A stretch of 44,808 nucleotides of DNA from contig VGHB01000018.1 of NCBI GenBank assembly GCA_016868355.1, forward strand, positions 1-44,808, written 5' to 3'. A program made the translations under genes and the position numbers. The DNA is from Betaproteobacteria bacterium (GTDB taxonomy: Bacteria; Pseudomonadota; Gammaproteobacteria; Burkholderiales; Burkholderiaceae_C). How positions within the stretch are numbered: the stretch's first letter is position 1; every line of letters starts with the position of its first letter. Below the pieces are notes generated by a model, which was not told where the DNA came from, ran no database searches, and saw only the letters and a program-made list of their open reading frames with translations. Below are positions 36,003-44,477 of this stretch, piece after piece.

Positions 36003-37303
36003 TGCAGGTCTTCAAGATGTTCATGGCTTTGGCCCTGCTGTGCACCGTGGTGGGTCCGCTGCGCACCGACCTACCCTCGTGGGCATGGAGCTGGTATTTG
36101 TTGGCTGCTGGGGTGGCTTGCATCGCCTTAATTTCCAGCCCCAGACAGGTGGCGGCGTCCTCTGAGTCCGGGGGGGTGTGGGCCGAGCGATGGGGTACTC
36201 AGGGCCTGGGGCATCGCTTGCAGCCTGCCTTGGCCTTGCTGCTGGCAACGGGGGTAATCGACCTGTTGATGTGCCTTTGGCACGGTGGGGGTTGGGACAT
36301 CTTGCGCCAAGACGGCAAGGTGATCCTGGCCCTGCCCATGGCCTGGGCGGTGACGGCGCTGTTGGCGTTCAGCAAAGGGCTGGCGGGTGAACCTGGGGCT
36401 CTTCATGAAGCCTTGTGTTGGGCCCTGGGCCTTCAACTGGTGGTGGCCTTGGCGGTGGCCCTGTGCTGGCCACGGGCTTGGCTGCCGGCTACGCCCATCC
36501 CCTGGGCCACGGCGGTGGCTTTGAGCATGGCAGTGTTGGCCCCGTTGGTCGGCGCGCCGCGCGGCGACGCGCCACCCTTCCCCGAAGGCCTTGCCTGGCG
36601 CGTCGGCCTGGGCTTGGCGGTGCTGGCCGGGGCGGTGGCGGTGGTGCTCAGCCGCAGCCGTGCGGCCTGGCTCATCCTGCCTTGGTTGGGAATGTTGGCG
36701 GTGGTGTTCGCGCCGCGCCGCTGGCCCACCGCTGCTGGCGTCTTGGCCTTGGGTGCCATCACCGTGGGGGCGGGCCTTTGGTACGACAGCCTGCAACCGG
36801 TGCAGGTGGAGCGCGGCATGCGCCTGCTGGATTTACTGCAGGAGTTGACCCAAGAGGGCCAGCCCGATGCCAATACCTCGGTGGGCTCGCGTTTGGTTCT
36901 ATGGGAAGCGGCTTGGAACAGCCTGTGGGCGCACCCCTGGGCCGGCATTGGCATCGAGCAACGCGTGGCCCTGGTGCAATCGGTGGTACCGCCTGAAACC
37001 CTGCGCGATGTGGCGCCGTTGGTGCACGTGCACCAGCAGTTCCTCAACCAAGCGGTGGACCACGGCCTGCCCGGTTTGTTGGCCGCACTCCTGGGTGCGG
37101 CTGCACCCTTCGCCCTAGCCTGGCGTGCGGGCAGCCGCACCATGCGCTGGCAGTGCCTGGGTGTGGGCGTGGTGCATGGCGTGGGCCTGATGTTCAATGC
37201 CAACATGACACATGGCACCTATGCGGTGAACCTGGCCTTGTCGCTAATGGCCATTGTTTGGATGCAAGCCAGCACCGACGCGGCCAGGGCAGGCCGTGCT
37301 TGA
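36002..37303 (+). CDS. O-antigen ligase/polymerase family membrane protein (WaaL-like)
   Basis: A 433-residue protein with about ten to twelve membrane helices and the Wzy_C/WaaL layout: a large periplasmic loop around residues 270-350 contains SVGSRLVLWEAAWNSLWAHP and GIGIEQRV, then HVHQQFLNQAVDHGLPGLLA with the conserved His of ligases. It would join O-antigen from undecaprenyl pyrophosphate to lipid A-core in the periplasm. Context (LPS-core genes) favours ligase over polymerase. The ATG at 36002 overlaps the stop of the fused glycosyltransferase by one base. Base composition is high-GC like its neighbours, unlike the distant Wzy candidate. Confidence 0.8.
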   Translation: MQVFKMFMALALLCTVVGPLRTDLPSWAWSWYLLAAGVACIALISSPRQVAASSESGGVWAERWGTQGLGHRLQPALALLLATGVIDLLMCLWHGGGWDILRQDGKVILALPMAWAVTALLAFSKGLAGEPGALHEALCWALGLQLVVALAVALCWPRAWLPATPIPWATAVALSMAVLAPLVGAPRGDAPPFPEGLAWRVGLGLAVLAGAVAVVLSRSRAAWLILPWLGMLAVVFAPRRWPTAAGVLALGAITVGAGLWYDSLQPVQVERGMRLLDLLQELTQEGQPDANTSVGSRLVLWEAAWNSLWAHPWAGIGIEQRVALVQSVVPPETLRDVAPLVHVHQQFLNQAVDHGLPGLLAALLGAAAPFALAWRAGSRTMRWQCLGVGVVHGVGLMFNANMTHGTYAVNLALSLMAIVWMQASTDAARAGRA

Positions 37304-38261
37304 ACCAGGACGGCCGCTCATCGTGCGCCTGCGTAACTGGGTGGGCGATGTGGTGCTGAGCACCCCGGTGCTGCTGCGCTTGCAGGCTCAAGGCTATGGG
37401 CTCACCCTTGTGGGCAAGGGCTGGGCCACAGACCTCTTGGCCGGCTTCGGGTGGCCGGTGCTGCGCCTTGGAGGCACACACCGCGCACGGGTTGCGCAAT
37501 TGGCCCGATGGCGACGCGAAGTGGCCCATGAGCGCTGGGGGTCGCCGCGGGGCATCAACGCCATCAGCTTTCCCTACTCGACCTCCAGCGCCCTGGAGTT
37601 GCGCCTAGCCGGGCTCAAGGCCATCGGCTACGACGGCGAAGGCCGCACCCTTCTGTTACACCGTTCATGGCCCCGCCCACGGCTGGGCCAAGCAGGGCAT
37701 GAGTTGCAGGTCTACTGGCGCCTGGGCCAAAGGCTGCTGGGCACCGATGAGCCGCCACCGTCTGCGCTGCAGTGGCCGGTGGCAGCACGACACCAAGCGC
37801 AGGCGCAGGCGCTGATGCAGTCGCACAGCCTGGGCCCAGGCTTCCTGATGCTGTGCCCCTTTGCCGGTGGCACCTTCGAGGGCCAAGACAAACGTTGGCC
37901 ATATTTCGAAGCCTTTGCCCGTGAGGCTCAAGCCCGCACCACACGTCCCCTGGTGTTGTGCCCAGGTCCAGGCGAAGAAGACGAGGCCCTGCAGCGTTAC
38001 CCGGGCGCGCTTGTGTTACCGCAGGTTGATCTGGGCACCTGCTCCGCGCTGATGCAGCAGGCCTCGGCCATGATCAGCAACGATACCGGGCCTGGTCACT
38101 TGGCCGCAGCGGTGGGCGTGCCCTTGGTGTCGGTGCTGGGCCCCACCGAACCGGGTCACTGGGGGGCTTGGGGCCCCACGGTGCACGTGGTGCGGCACTG
38201 GCCGCGCTGGCCCACCGTGGACGAGGTGTGGGCGGTCACGCAAGCGGCAGCAGCACCTTAA
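37296..38261 (+). CDS. Family 9 glycosyltransferase (heptosyltransferase-like)
   Basis: A 321-residue GT-B enzyme resembling ADP-heptose:LPS heptosyltransferases. LIVRLRNWVGDVVLSTPVLL is the N-terminal acceptor fold, LMLCPFAGGTFEGQDKRWPY the mid-protein substrate loop, and ISNDTGPGHLAAAVGVPLVS the donor-site motif. The role is most likely a core sugar addition; whether it is WaaF or another transferase cannot be decided. GTG at 37296 is chosen since it overlaps the ligase stop by 8 bp and lies just before the family start; the ATG at 37254 would force a long overlap. Confidence 0.85.
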   Translation: MLEPGRPLIVRLRNWVGDVVLSTPVLLRLQAQGYGLTLVGKGWATDLLAGFGWPVLRLGGTHRARVAQLARWRREVAHERWGSPRGINAISFPYSTSSALELRLAGLKAIGYDGEGRTLLLHRSWPRPRLGQAGHELQVYWRLGQRLLGTDEPPPSALQWPVAARHQAQAQALMQSHSLGPGFLMLCPFAGGTFEGQDKRWPYFEAFAREAQARTTRPLVLCPGPGEEDEALQRYPGALVLPQVDLGTCSALMQQASAMISNDTGPGHLAAAVGVPLVSVLGPTEPGHWGAWGPTVHVVRHWPRWPTVDEVWAVTQAAAAP

Positions 38262-38272
38262 GGCGGGTCGGG

Positions 38273-38629
38273 GTGCTGCATCGGTTAGAGTGTCTGCAGG
38301 TGCTGCGCTGGCCGATTGGGGTATCGCTGGCGCTGCTGATGGGTGCCGTCTGCGCAACCGCTCCGCCGCGGGACCACACCTTCGGGGCGGCACCCCGTGC
38401 AGCCTCCAAAGTGATCGACCTCAACCAGGCCACGCGCGCTGAGATCGAGTCGGCTCGGGCGGTGGGCGTAGAACTGACCGAGCGGCTGCTTCAGGCGCGC
38501 AACACAGCGCCCTTCGCGGACTGGCAAGACCTGCACCGCAGGGTGAAGGGCGTCAGCCGCAAGGCCTTGGAAGGCTTTGCGGAGGCGGGCTTTCAGATCA
38601 AAGGGCAGGCCCCGGCGCTGCAGCGTTGA
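38273..38629 (+). CDS. ComEA-like helix-hairpin-helix protein
   Basis: A 118-residue protein with a hydrophobic leader (LRWPIGVSLALLMGAVCATA) and a C-terminal helix-hairpin-helix DNA-binding pair: IDLNQATRAEIESARAVGVE, then FADWQDLHRRVKGVSRKALE. ComEA proteins bind incoming DNA in the periplasm during natural transformation; small HhH relatives also occur without competence genes. No other competence gene is nearby. GTG at 38273 is the best start by position, as no ATG fits before the signal peptide. Its final 32 bp overlap the convergent patatin-type gene. Confidence 0.75.
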   Translation: MLHRLECLQVLRWPIGVSLALLMGAVCATAPPRDHTFGAAPRAASKVIDLNQATRAEIESARAVGVELTERLLQARNTAPFADWQDLHRRVKGVSRKALEGFAEAGFQIKGQAPALQR

Positions 38630-39905
38630 AGCGCGGGGCTGCTGACACCGGCAGCGCGGGCGTCGCGGCTTCGGTTGGCCAGCCAAAGAAGCGACGGACA
38701 TCGGCTTCGCGCCGCAGGGTATCGGCTTTGCCCAGCGCAATCAGCTCAAGGGTGTAGGCCGACTCAAACAAAAGGTAGCTGGCCAGAGCCGAACCTTTGG
38801 CCCCCTGCCCCAAGCCTGAGACGCCCACACCGCGCAGCAAGGTACGCACCGCCGGCGGCAAGGCATTGAGATGACGACCGGCCATATCGTCCAGGCGTTG
38901 CGTGGGTGCAATCACCAAGACCTGCAGGGGCTTGAGCGCAGTTTTAGAGCGGGCCTCCTCCGGCACAAGAGCCAAGGTTCGATTGACGCGTTCCAGCCGC
39001 TCGACATCCACTGCCAGCGCATCCAAGAAGATATTCGACAGCGCGTGGCCTGCGATCTGTGCAAGGCTTGGATAGTCATCACTGACCACACGGCGCTCAG
39101 GAGGCTCATGCATGCGGCCGGAGCCAATCACCAAGATGCGCTCAGCCCCCATGTGCACCGCCGGCGAGATGGGGGCGCTTTGCCGCATAGAACCATCACC
39201 AAACCACTCCCATTGACCCATGAGTGGCAAACGCACCGAAGGAAAAACGAAGGGAATGGCCGAAGAGGCCAGCAGGTGGTCCAAGGTGATGCGGCTGCGA
39301 AACGCTAGGCGGTGCGACCGTGTCCAAGGCGCGATCTCCCGCGTGGCTTCATAGAAGGTGACATGGTCGCCGCTGCTGTAGCTTGAAGCGGTCACCGCCA
39401 CGCCCTGCAAATGTCCCTGGGCCATCACTTCACGCATGCGCTGCAGGTCCACTGTCTGCTGCAGCAGAGCCTTCAGGGGTGCGTTGTCCAGCAAGGACCG
39501 GGGCCGCGCTCGGCGCCAACGCGCAATGGCCCAGCCCACAGTAAACATCGTCAACCAACGCGCGCCGGTGCGTACCACACCCAAGGCATCAGCGCGATAA
39601 ATCTGTTCAGCTCGAAATCCGGCCCAGGTGTCTTCAAGCATCTGCACCGCCAGCTCGAAGCGGTCAGCCTGGCAGGCCAGTACGGCGCCGATGATGGCGC
39701 CGGCCGACGTACCTGCAATCACGGGAAACGGGTTGTCGCCAGGCGCACCGCTGGCGCGCCGGATGTGTTGTATGGCGCTGAGCACGCCAACCTGATACGC
39801 GGCTCGTGCACCACCCCCTGTGAGCACCAATCCCGTCAACGGTGGTGGCGAAACCCGGCTGGCACCCATGCGTTGTTCAAGGGCCTGCTCAGAGGCTGGG
39901 CTCAT
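38598..39905 (-). CDS. Patatin-like phospholipase
   Basis: A 435-residue protein of the bacterial patatin/RssA-type family. LVLTGGGARAAYQVGVLSAI is the oxyanion-hole glycine loop, GTSAGA carries the nucleophile S67, and WFGDGSMRQSAPISPAVHMG carries the catalytic Asp as DGS. A long C-terminal region of unknown role follows. The protein probably hydrolyses phospholipid acyl ester bonds; cellular role unknown. No signal peptide is evident. The start at 39905 precedes a Pro-rich stretch, and ATG at residue 13 is a possible alternative. It lies 77 bp downstream of dnaE on the same strand. Confidence 0.9.
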   Translation of the reverse strand: MSPASEQALEQRMGASRVSPPPLTGLVLTGGGARAAYQVGVLSAIQHIRRASGAPGDNPFPVIAGTSAGAIIGAVLACQADRFELAVQMLEDTWAGFRAEQIYRADALGVVRTGARWLTMFTVGWAIARWRRARPRSLLDNAPLKALLQQTVDLQRMREVMAQGHLQGVAVTASSYSSGDHVTFYEATREIAPWTRSHRLAFRSRITLDHLLASSAIPFVFPSVRLPLMGQWEWFGDGSMRQSAPISPAVHMGAERILVIGSGRMHEPPERRVVSDDYPSLAQIAGHALSNIFLDALAVDVERLERVNRTLALVPEEARSKTALKPLQVLVIAPTQRLDDMAGRHLNALPPAVRTLLRGVGVSGLGQGAKGSALASYLLFESAYTLELIALGKADTLRREADVRRFFGWPTEAATPALPVSAAPRFNAAAPGPAL

Positions 39906-39982
39906 GGTGAGCGCCTAGCGGGGACCCTGTTGGGGTGATCAGCGGCGGGCGCTGAGGTTATGCGGTTGGCCATGCTGCTGCT

Positions 39983-42900
39983 TCAAGTCGCCGGTGCAGC
40001 CGCTTCGTACACAACCTGCGCTTGACCCTCATGCGCCAGGGCACACCAACGTGCCAGGGCTTCATCGGCTGGCCAAAAGCGCGAGCGCTCGCCCAGGTCC
40101 AACTCGCCTACCGCACCCGTAGGTTCGAAGTCTTCGCCTTGAAGTGCCGCTTGCTTGGCTTGCCCTGCAGACCCTTCTGAGCCCTGCGCCGAATCAACAG
40201 CAGCGGGCACGCGGAGCACTTTCACCCGCACCCGCAGGCCCTGCCGCGTGTCGCCCTGTTCTGAGCTGCGCACCACGGGCGGCCACAAGGCCAAGACGTC
40301 TTGCACCGGAAGGCGGTCGGATTGAACCGTGATGGACAAGTAACGTCCAAAGCGCGCCCGCGCCGCAGGCAGGCTGAAGACCTGTTGCACATTCAGGCGC
40401 AGGCCACCGCTTTGGCGGTCGGGCTGTAATTTGCCTTGGGCAATGATCAGCTCGTCTTCCCTGAACAGGTCTTTGTGGGCATCAAGCACACGCTCATCGG
40501 CCACGGCCTCGATCGTCTCGCTTTGGTCGTCTAGCCGCAGCACGCCCAGGCGGCCGCGCTGGGCGTTGACCACCTTGATCTCGCCTACTATGCCCGCCAC
40601 CAACACCGGTTCGCGCGAATCGCTCAACTCTGCAATACGGCGCGGGACGAAGCGGCGGACCTCTTGAGCATATTGCTCAAACAGGTGGCCGCTGATGTAG
40701 AACCCCAGCGCCGACTTCTCAGCCATCAGGCGGTCGCGCAGGCCCCACTCGGGAACGTGCACCAGCTCGGGCTCGTGCATGCTGGAACCGTGGGTATCGC
40801 CGAAATCAAAGAGGCCTGCCTGCAGCGCGTTAGCCTGCTGATCATCGGCCCACTCGAAGGCCAGTGCCACACTGGCCAGGGCGCGCTCCCGTTCGGGGTG
40901 CAGGGCATCGAGAGCGCCCGCCTTGATCAAGGCCTCGACCACGCGCTTGTTGACCTTGCTACGGTCTACGCGCACCGTCAAATCAAACAAGCTTTTGAAG
41001 GGCGCAGCACCTTGGCCCTCATGGGCGCCCGTGCCATCGCGCGCAGCCACGATGGCTTCAATCGCGCTACGCCCGGTGCCTTTAACCGCACTCAGGCCAT
41101 AGCGAATGCGGCGGTCGCCTTCTCGGCCTGGTGCAGGCGTAAAACGCCAGCTCCCCTGATTGATGTCCGGCGGGTCAAAGGTCATACCGAAGTTCTGCAC
41201 TGCGTCTTGGCGCAGCACCTTAAGCTTGTCGGTGTCGTCCAGCTCAATGGTCATATTGGCCGCAAAGAACTCGGCCGTGCAGTGCACCTTTAGCCAGGCG
41301 GTGTGATACGCCAAAAGGGAATAGGCTGCGGCATGGCTCTTGTTAAAGCCGTAGCCGGCAAAAGTCTCCATTTGGTCGAAGACCTCATCGGCCTTCTCCG
41401 CGGAGATGCCCTGATCTGCGGCACCCTTGCGAAAGATCTCGCGGTGCTGCGCCATCTCTTCGGGCTTTTTCTTGCCCATGGCGCGGCGCAGCAGGTCGGC
41501 CCCACCCAGGGAGTAGCCGCCCATCAACTGCGCAGCCTGCATCACCTGTTCCTGGTACACAAAGATGCCGTAGGTTTCCGCAAGCACCTTCTCCAAGAGC
41601 TTGTGGGCATAGCTGATGGGCTCTTTGCCGTGCTTACGCGCACAGAAGCTCGGGATGTTTTCCATGGGGCCCGGACGGAACATCGCATTCAGGGCAATGA
41701 GATCTTCCAGCCGGGTGGGCTTGGCGTCGCGCAGCATGGCTTGCATGCCGCGGCTTTCAAATTGGAACACCGCTTCGGTCAGCCCTTCGGCGAACAGCTT
41801 GTAGACCCGTGCATCGTCCAGTGGCAAGGTCTCGTATTGAAAGCCAGCCAGCTCGGGCCGCCGGGCCACAATAAAGTCTTTGGCCAGCTCCAAGATGGTC
41901 AGGGTGGCCAGGCCCAAGAAGTCGAACTTCACCAGACCGATGGCCTCGACATCGTCCTTGTCATATTGGCTGACCGTTGCGTCACTGCCAGGTTGCTGAT
42001 ACAGCGGGCAAAAGTCGGTGATCTTGCCCGGCGCGATCAGCACACCGCCGGCGTGCATGCCCACATTGCGCACCATGCCTTCAACCCGGCTGGCCAGGCT
42101 CAGAAGCTCAGCCACCTCTTCCTCGGCGGCCTCGCGCTGTTCCAACTCTGGCGCCTCCAGGCGCGCGTAGATGACGCCGTTTTCCGGCTCTTCCGGCACC
42201 TTGGCCAGGGTGACAGTTTTGCCCGGCTGTATAGGAATCAGCTTGGCGATGCTGTCCACATGGCCGTAGCCCATGCCCAGCACACGGCCCACATCACGCA
42301 AGGCGGCCTTGGCCGCCATCGTGCCAAAGGTGGCAATTTGGCTGACCGCATCGCGCCCGTACTTATCCTTAACGTACTCGATCACCCGGTCGCGGTTGGC
42401 CTGACAAAAGTCCACGTCGAAGTCGGGCATGGACACCCGCTCGGGATTGAGAAAGCGCTCAAACAGCAATTCGTAGCGTAGCGGGTCGAGGTCGGTGATG
42501 CCCAAGGCGTAGGCCACGAGCGAGCCCGCACCAGAGCCTCGGCCCGGCCCCACTGGACATCCATTGTTCTTGGCCCATTGGATGAAGTCCGACACGATCA
42601 GGAAGTAGCCAGGAAAGCCCATCTTCAAAATCGTGTTGATTTCAAATTCAAGCCGCTCGGTGTACGGCGCACGCGCGCGCTCGCGCTCAGCGGGGTCGGG
42701 TAACAGACGCTGCAATCGCTGCTCGAGCCCCTCGAAGGAGGCCTGCCGGAAGTACTCGGCAACGGGCATGCGGGTGCCATCGGCCTGAACCGGTGTGGGG
42801 AAGTCGGGCAGCTGCGGTTTACCCAAGACCAGGCTCAGGTTGCAGCGCTGCGCGATTAGCAGCGAGTTCTGCAGCGCGGCTGGCACATCGGCAAACAGCG

Positions 42901-43636
42901 CCTGCATCTGCGCCTGGCCCTTGAAGTGCTGCTCGGGTGTGAAGCGCTTGATACGCTTGGGATTGGTGAGTGTCTCGCCTTCGGCCACACACACCCGGGC
43001 CTCATGCGCCTCGAAGTCTTCAGCCTTCAGAAACTGCACCGGGTGTGTGGCCACCACCGGCAGGCCCAGCTGTGCAGCGAAGGCCACCGCCGCTTGAACA
43101 TACGCTTCCTGCTGCGGCAGCCCGGCACGCTGAATTTCGACATAAAAGCGATTGCCGAAGGCCTCACGGTAACGCTGGGCCAGAGCATGCGCGCGTTCGG
43201 TGCCACCATCGAGCAAGGCTTGACCCAAGGCGCCACCCTCGGCGCCCGACAGGGCAATCAGGCCTTCGCTGCGCGCGGCCAGCCAGTCCCATTTCACCCA
43301 GGCTTGCGCGCGGTTTACATTGCCGGTCCAGGCCCGGGCAAGCAGGTCGGACAGGTTCAGGTAGCCGCGAGCGTTTTGCACCAACACCAGCAACCGTGTG
43401 GCCGGGCGGTCGCTGCCGGCGTCTGGCTCCATCCACAGGTCGGCGCCGATGAGTGGCTTGACCCCTTGGCCGCGGCAGGCGCGGTAGAACTTCACCGCGC
43501 CAAAGAGGTTTGCCAGGTCGGTGATGGCCAGGGCCGCCTGGCGATCCTGCGCGGCTGCAGCTGCGGCTTCGTCGATACGCAAGGTACCGTCAACAACGGA
43601 AAACTCGGTGTGGGTGCGCAGGTGTACGAAGGCCAT
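39983..43636 (-). CDS. dnaE: DNA polymerase III alpha subunit
   Basis: The 1217-residue replicative polymerase. The N-terminal PHP domain starts FVHLRTHTEFSVVDG. The palm domain holds GPGRGSGAGSLVAYALGITD and the catalytic aspartates in PDFDVDFCQANRDRVIEYV, with the third in FDFLGLATL. AGYGFNKSHAAAYSLLAYHT is the finger region, and near the C-terminus an OB-fold (VLVAGIVGEIKVVNAQRGRL) is followed by the tau-binding tail. Slightly longer than E. coli DnaE (1160), within the family range. The ATG at 43636 begins with the standard PHP start. A TACAAT hexamer lies only 6 bp upstream, so the message may have little or no leader. Confidence 0.97.
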   Translation of the reverse strand: MAFVHLRTHTEFSVVDGTLRIDEAAAAAAQDRQAALAITDLANLFGAVKFYRACRGQGVKPLIGADLWMEPDAGSDRPATRLLVLVQNARGYLNLSDLLARAWTGNVNRAQAWVKWDWLAARSEGLIALSGAEGGALGQALLDGGTERAHALAQRYREAFGNRFYVEIQRAGLPQQEAYVQAAVAFAAQLGLPVVATHPVQFLKAEDFEAHEARVCVAEGETLTNPKRIKRFTPEQHFKGQAQMQALFADVPAALQNSLLIAQRCNLSLVLGKPQLPDFPTPVQADGTRMPVAEYFRQASFEGLEQRLQRLLPDPAERERARAPYTERLEFEINTILKMGFPGYFLIVSDFIQWAKNNGCPVGPGRGSGAGSLVAYALGITDLDPLRYELLFERFLNPERVSMPDFDVDFCQANRDRVIEYVKDKYGRDAVSQIATFGTMAAKAALRDVGRVLGMGYGHVDSIAKLIPIQPGKTVTLAKVPEEPENGVIYARLEAPELEQREAAEEEVAELLSLASRVEGMVRNVGMHAGGVLIAPGKITDFCPLYQQPGSDATVSQYDKDDVEAIGLVKFDFLGLATLTILELAKDFIVARRPELAGFQYETLPLDDARVYKLFAEGLTEAVFQFESRGMQAMLRDAKPTRLEDLIALNAMFRPGPMENIPSFCARKHGKEPISYAHKLLEKVLAETYGIFVYQEQVMQAAQLMGGYSLGGADLLRRAMGKKKPEEMAQHREIFRKGAADQGISAEKADEVFDQMETFAGYGFNKSHAAAYSLLAYHTAWLKVHCTAEFFAANMTIELDDTDKLKVLRQDAVQNFGMTFDPPDINQGSWRFTPAPGREGDRRIRYGLSAVKGTGRSAIEAIVAARDGTGAHEGQGAAPFKSLFDLTVRVDRSKVNKRVVEALIKAGALDALHPERERALASVALAFEWADDQQANALQAGLFDFGDTHGSSMHEPELVHVPEWGLRDRLMAEKSALGFYISGHLFEQYAQEVRRFVPRRIAELSDSREPVLVAGIVGEIKVVNAQRGRLGVLRLDDQSETIEAVADERVLDAHKDLFREDELIIAQGKLQPDRQSGGLRLNVQQVFSLPAARARFGRYLSITVQSDRLPVQDVLALWPPVVRSSEQGDTRQGLRVRVKVLRVPAAVDSAQGSEGSAGQAKQAALQGEDFEPTGAVGELDLGERSRFWPADEALARWCALAHEGQAQVVYEAAAPAT

Positions 43637-43642
43637 CGTGCG

Positions 43643-43648
43643 ATTGTA
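43643..43648 (-). promoter_or_regulatory. Candidate -10 hexamer immediately upstream of dnaE
   Basis: TACAAT on the minus strand ends 6 bp before the dnaE ATG, which would place the transcription start at or next to the start codon. The -35 region 17 bp upstream reads GCGTGT, a poor match. No Shine-Dalgarno sequence precedes the ATG. Confidence 0.35.
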
Positions 43649-43756
43649 GGAAAGCGTGCAGCGGACACGCCGGTGACTTCTAAGCTTGACAAAGCAGCGC
43701 GGTGCCGTGGTAGCCCGTCCTTCGCGCTGCGTTGGCAGCCCTCCTAAGATTCAGTG

Positions 43757-44477
43757 GTGATCGCTGTTTTTAAATGTCGCAGCTTACCGCTTAGTGCCCC
43801 TGCAAGACCTTATGGTTTGGTAGGCAGGTCTGCTGCGAGCCTGCGAGCTGCGCAGCGCTTAGAGCTCAAAGGTACGGTGCTGTTGGCCCAGGAGAACTGG
43901 AGCGCGCAGGTTCCCTTCAAGCGGCTGGGGGGGTGAAGATCAAGCGGGAGGTCATCCGCATGAACCAGGCGGCGGTGGTACCGGCGGCCCGGCTTGCACC
44001 GGCCGTGGATACAGCCACGCTGGTGCGTTGGCTGACACAAGGGCGCAACGACCAGAGCCGCCCGGTACTGACCTTGGACACCCGCAACCGCTTTGTCGTG
44101 AATGAGGGTACGTTTGACGTGCCCTTGACTGGAACCTGTCGAAGTTCAGCGACTTTCGGCAAGCTTTGGCCCGACACGCCGACAGCCTGCGCGACAAAAC
44201 CGTGGTGAGCTTTTGCACCGGTGAGATCCGCTGCGAAAAGGTCGCCTTGGTCATGCAAAACGCGGGGCTGGAGCACGCCTTGCAACTTGAGGGCGGCATC
44301 CTGCAGTACTTTGAAGACACCAGGGGTGCGCCCCATCGGTATGGCCGCTGGGTGGTCTTTGACGAGCGCGATTCCCCAGACGCTGAGCTTCGCTCCCGAG
44401 CGGGACCGGCCGGTGTGGCTTGGAGTTTGGGGTCTGGGGTCTGGGGTCTGGGGTTTGCCCAAGCGCAGGCTGCTTAA
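43757..44477 (+). pseudogene. trhO: Decayed TrhO (YceA-like) rhodanese, tRNA U34 hydroxylase
   Basis: Pieces of a TrhO-type protein lie in order but in different frames. NVAAYRLVPLQDL starts near 43773; LELKGTVLLAQE then joins directly to NWSAQVPFKR, with about 50-60 residues of the N-terminal domain missing. VKIKREVIRMN follows in another frame. The rhodanese part VLTLDTRNRFVVNEGTFD breaks near 44120, and ALARHADSLRDKTVVSFCTG continues in the frame that ends at 44477. The active-site loop reads CTGEIRCEK where CTGGIRCEK is usual. Several independent defects make sequencing error unlikely. The 3' tail beyond ELRS is replaced by repeat-encoded sequence. It overlaps the rlmB end by 4 bp. Confidence 0.85.
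44422..44456. repeat. Heptamer tandem repeat (GGGGTCT)
   Basis: Five consecutive 7 bp units: GGAGTTT, three perfect GGGGTCT, then GGGGTTT. They lie at the 3' end of the trhO pseudogene, just before the convergent rlmB stop. A 7 bp unit is not a multiple of three, so any gain or loss would shift the frame. Confidence 0.92.

Noticed and set aside
41303-42481. 392-codon plus-strand open frame opposite dnaE
   Set aside because: Shadow of a conserved dnaE frame, with no recognisable domains.
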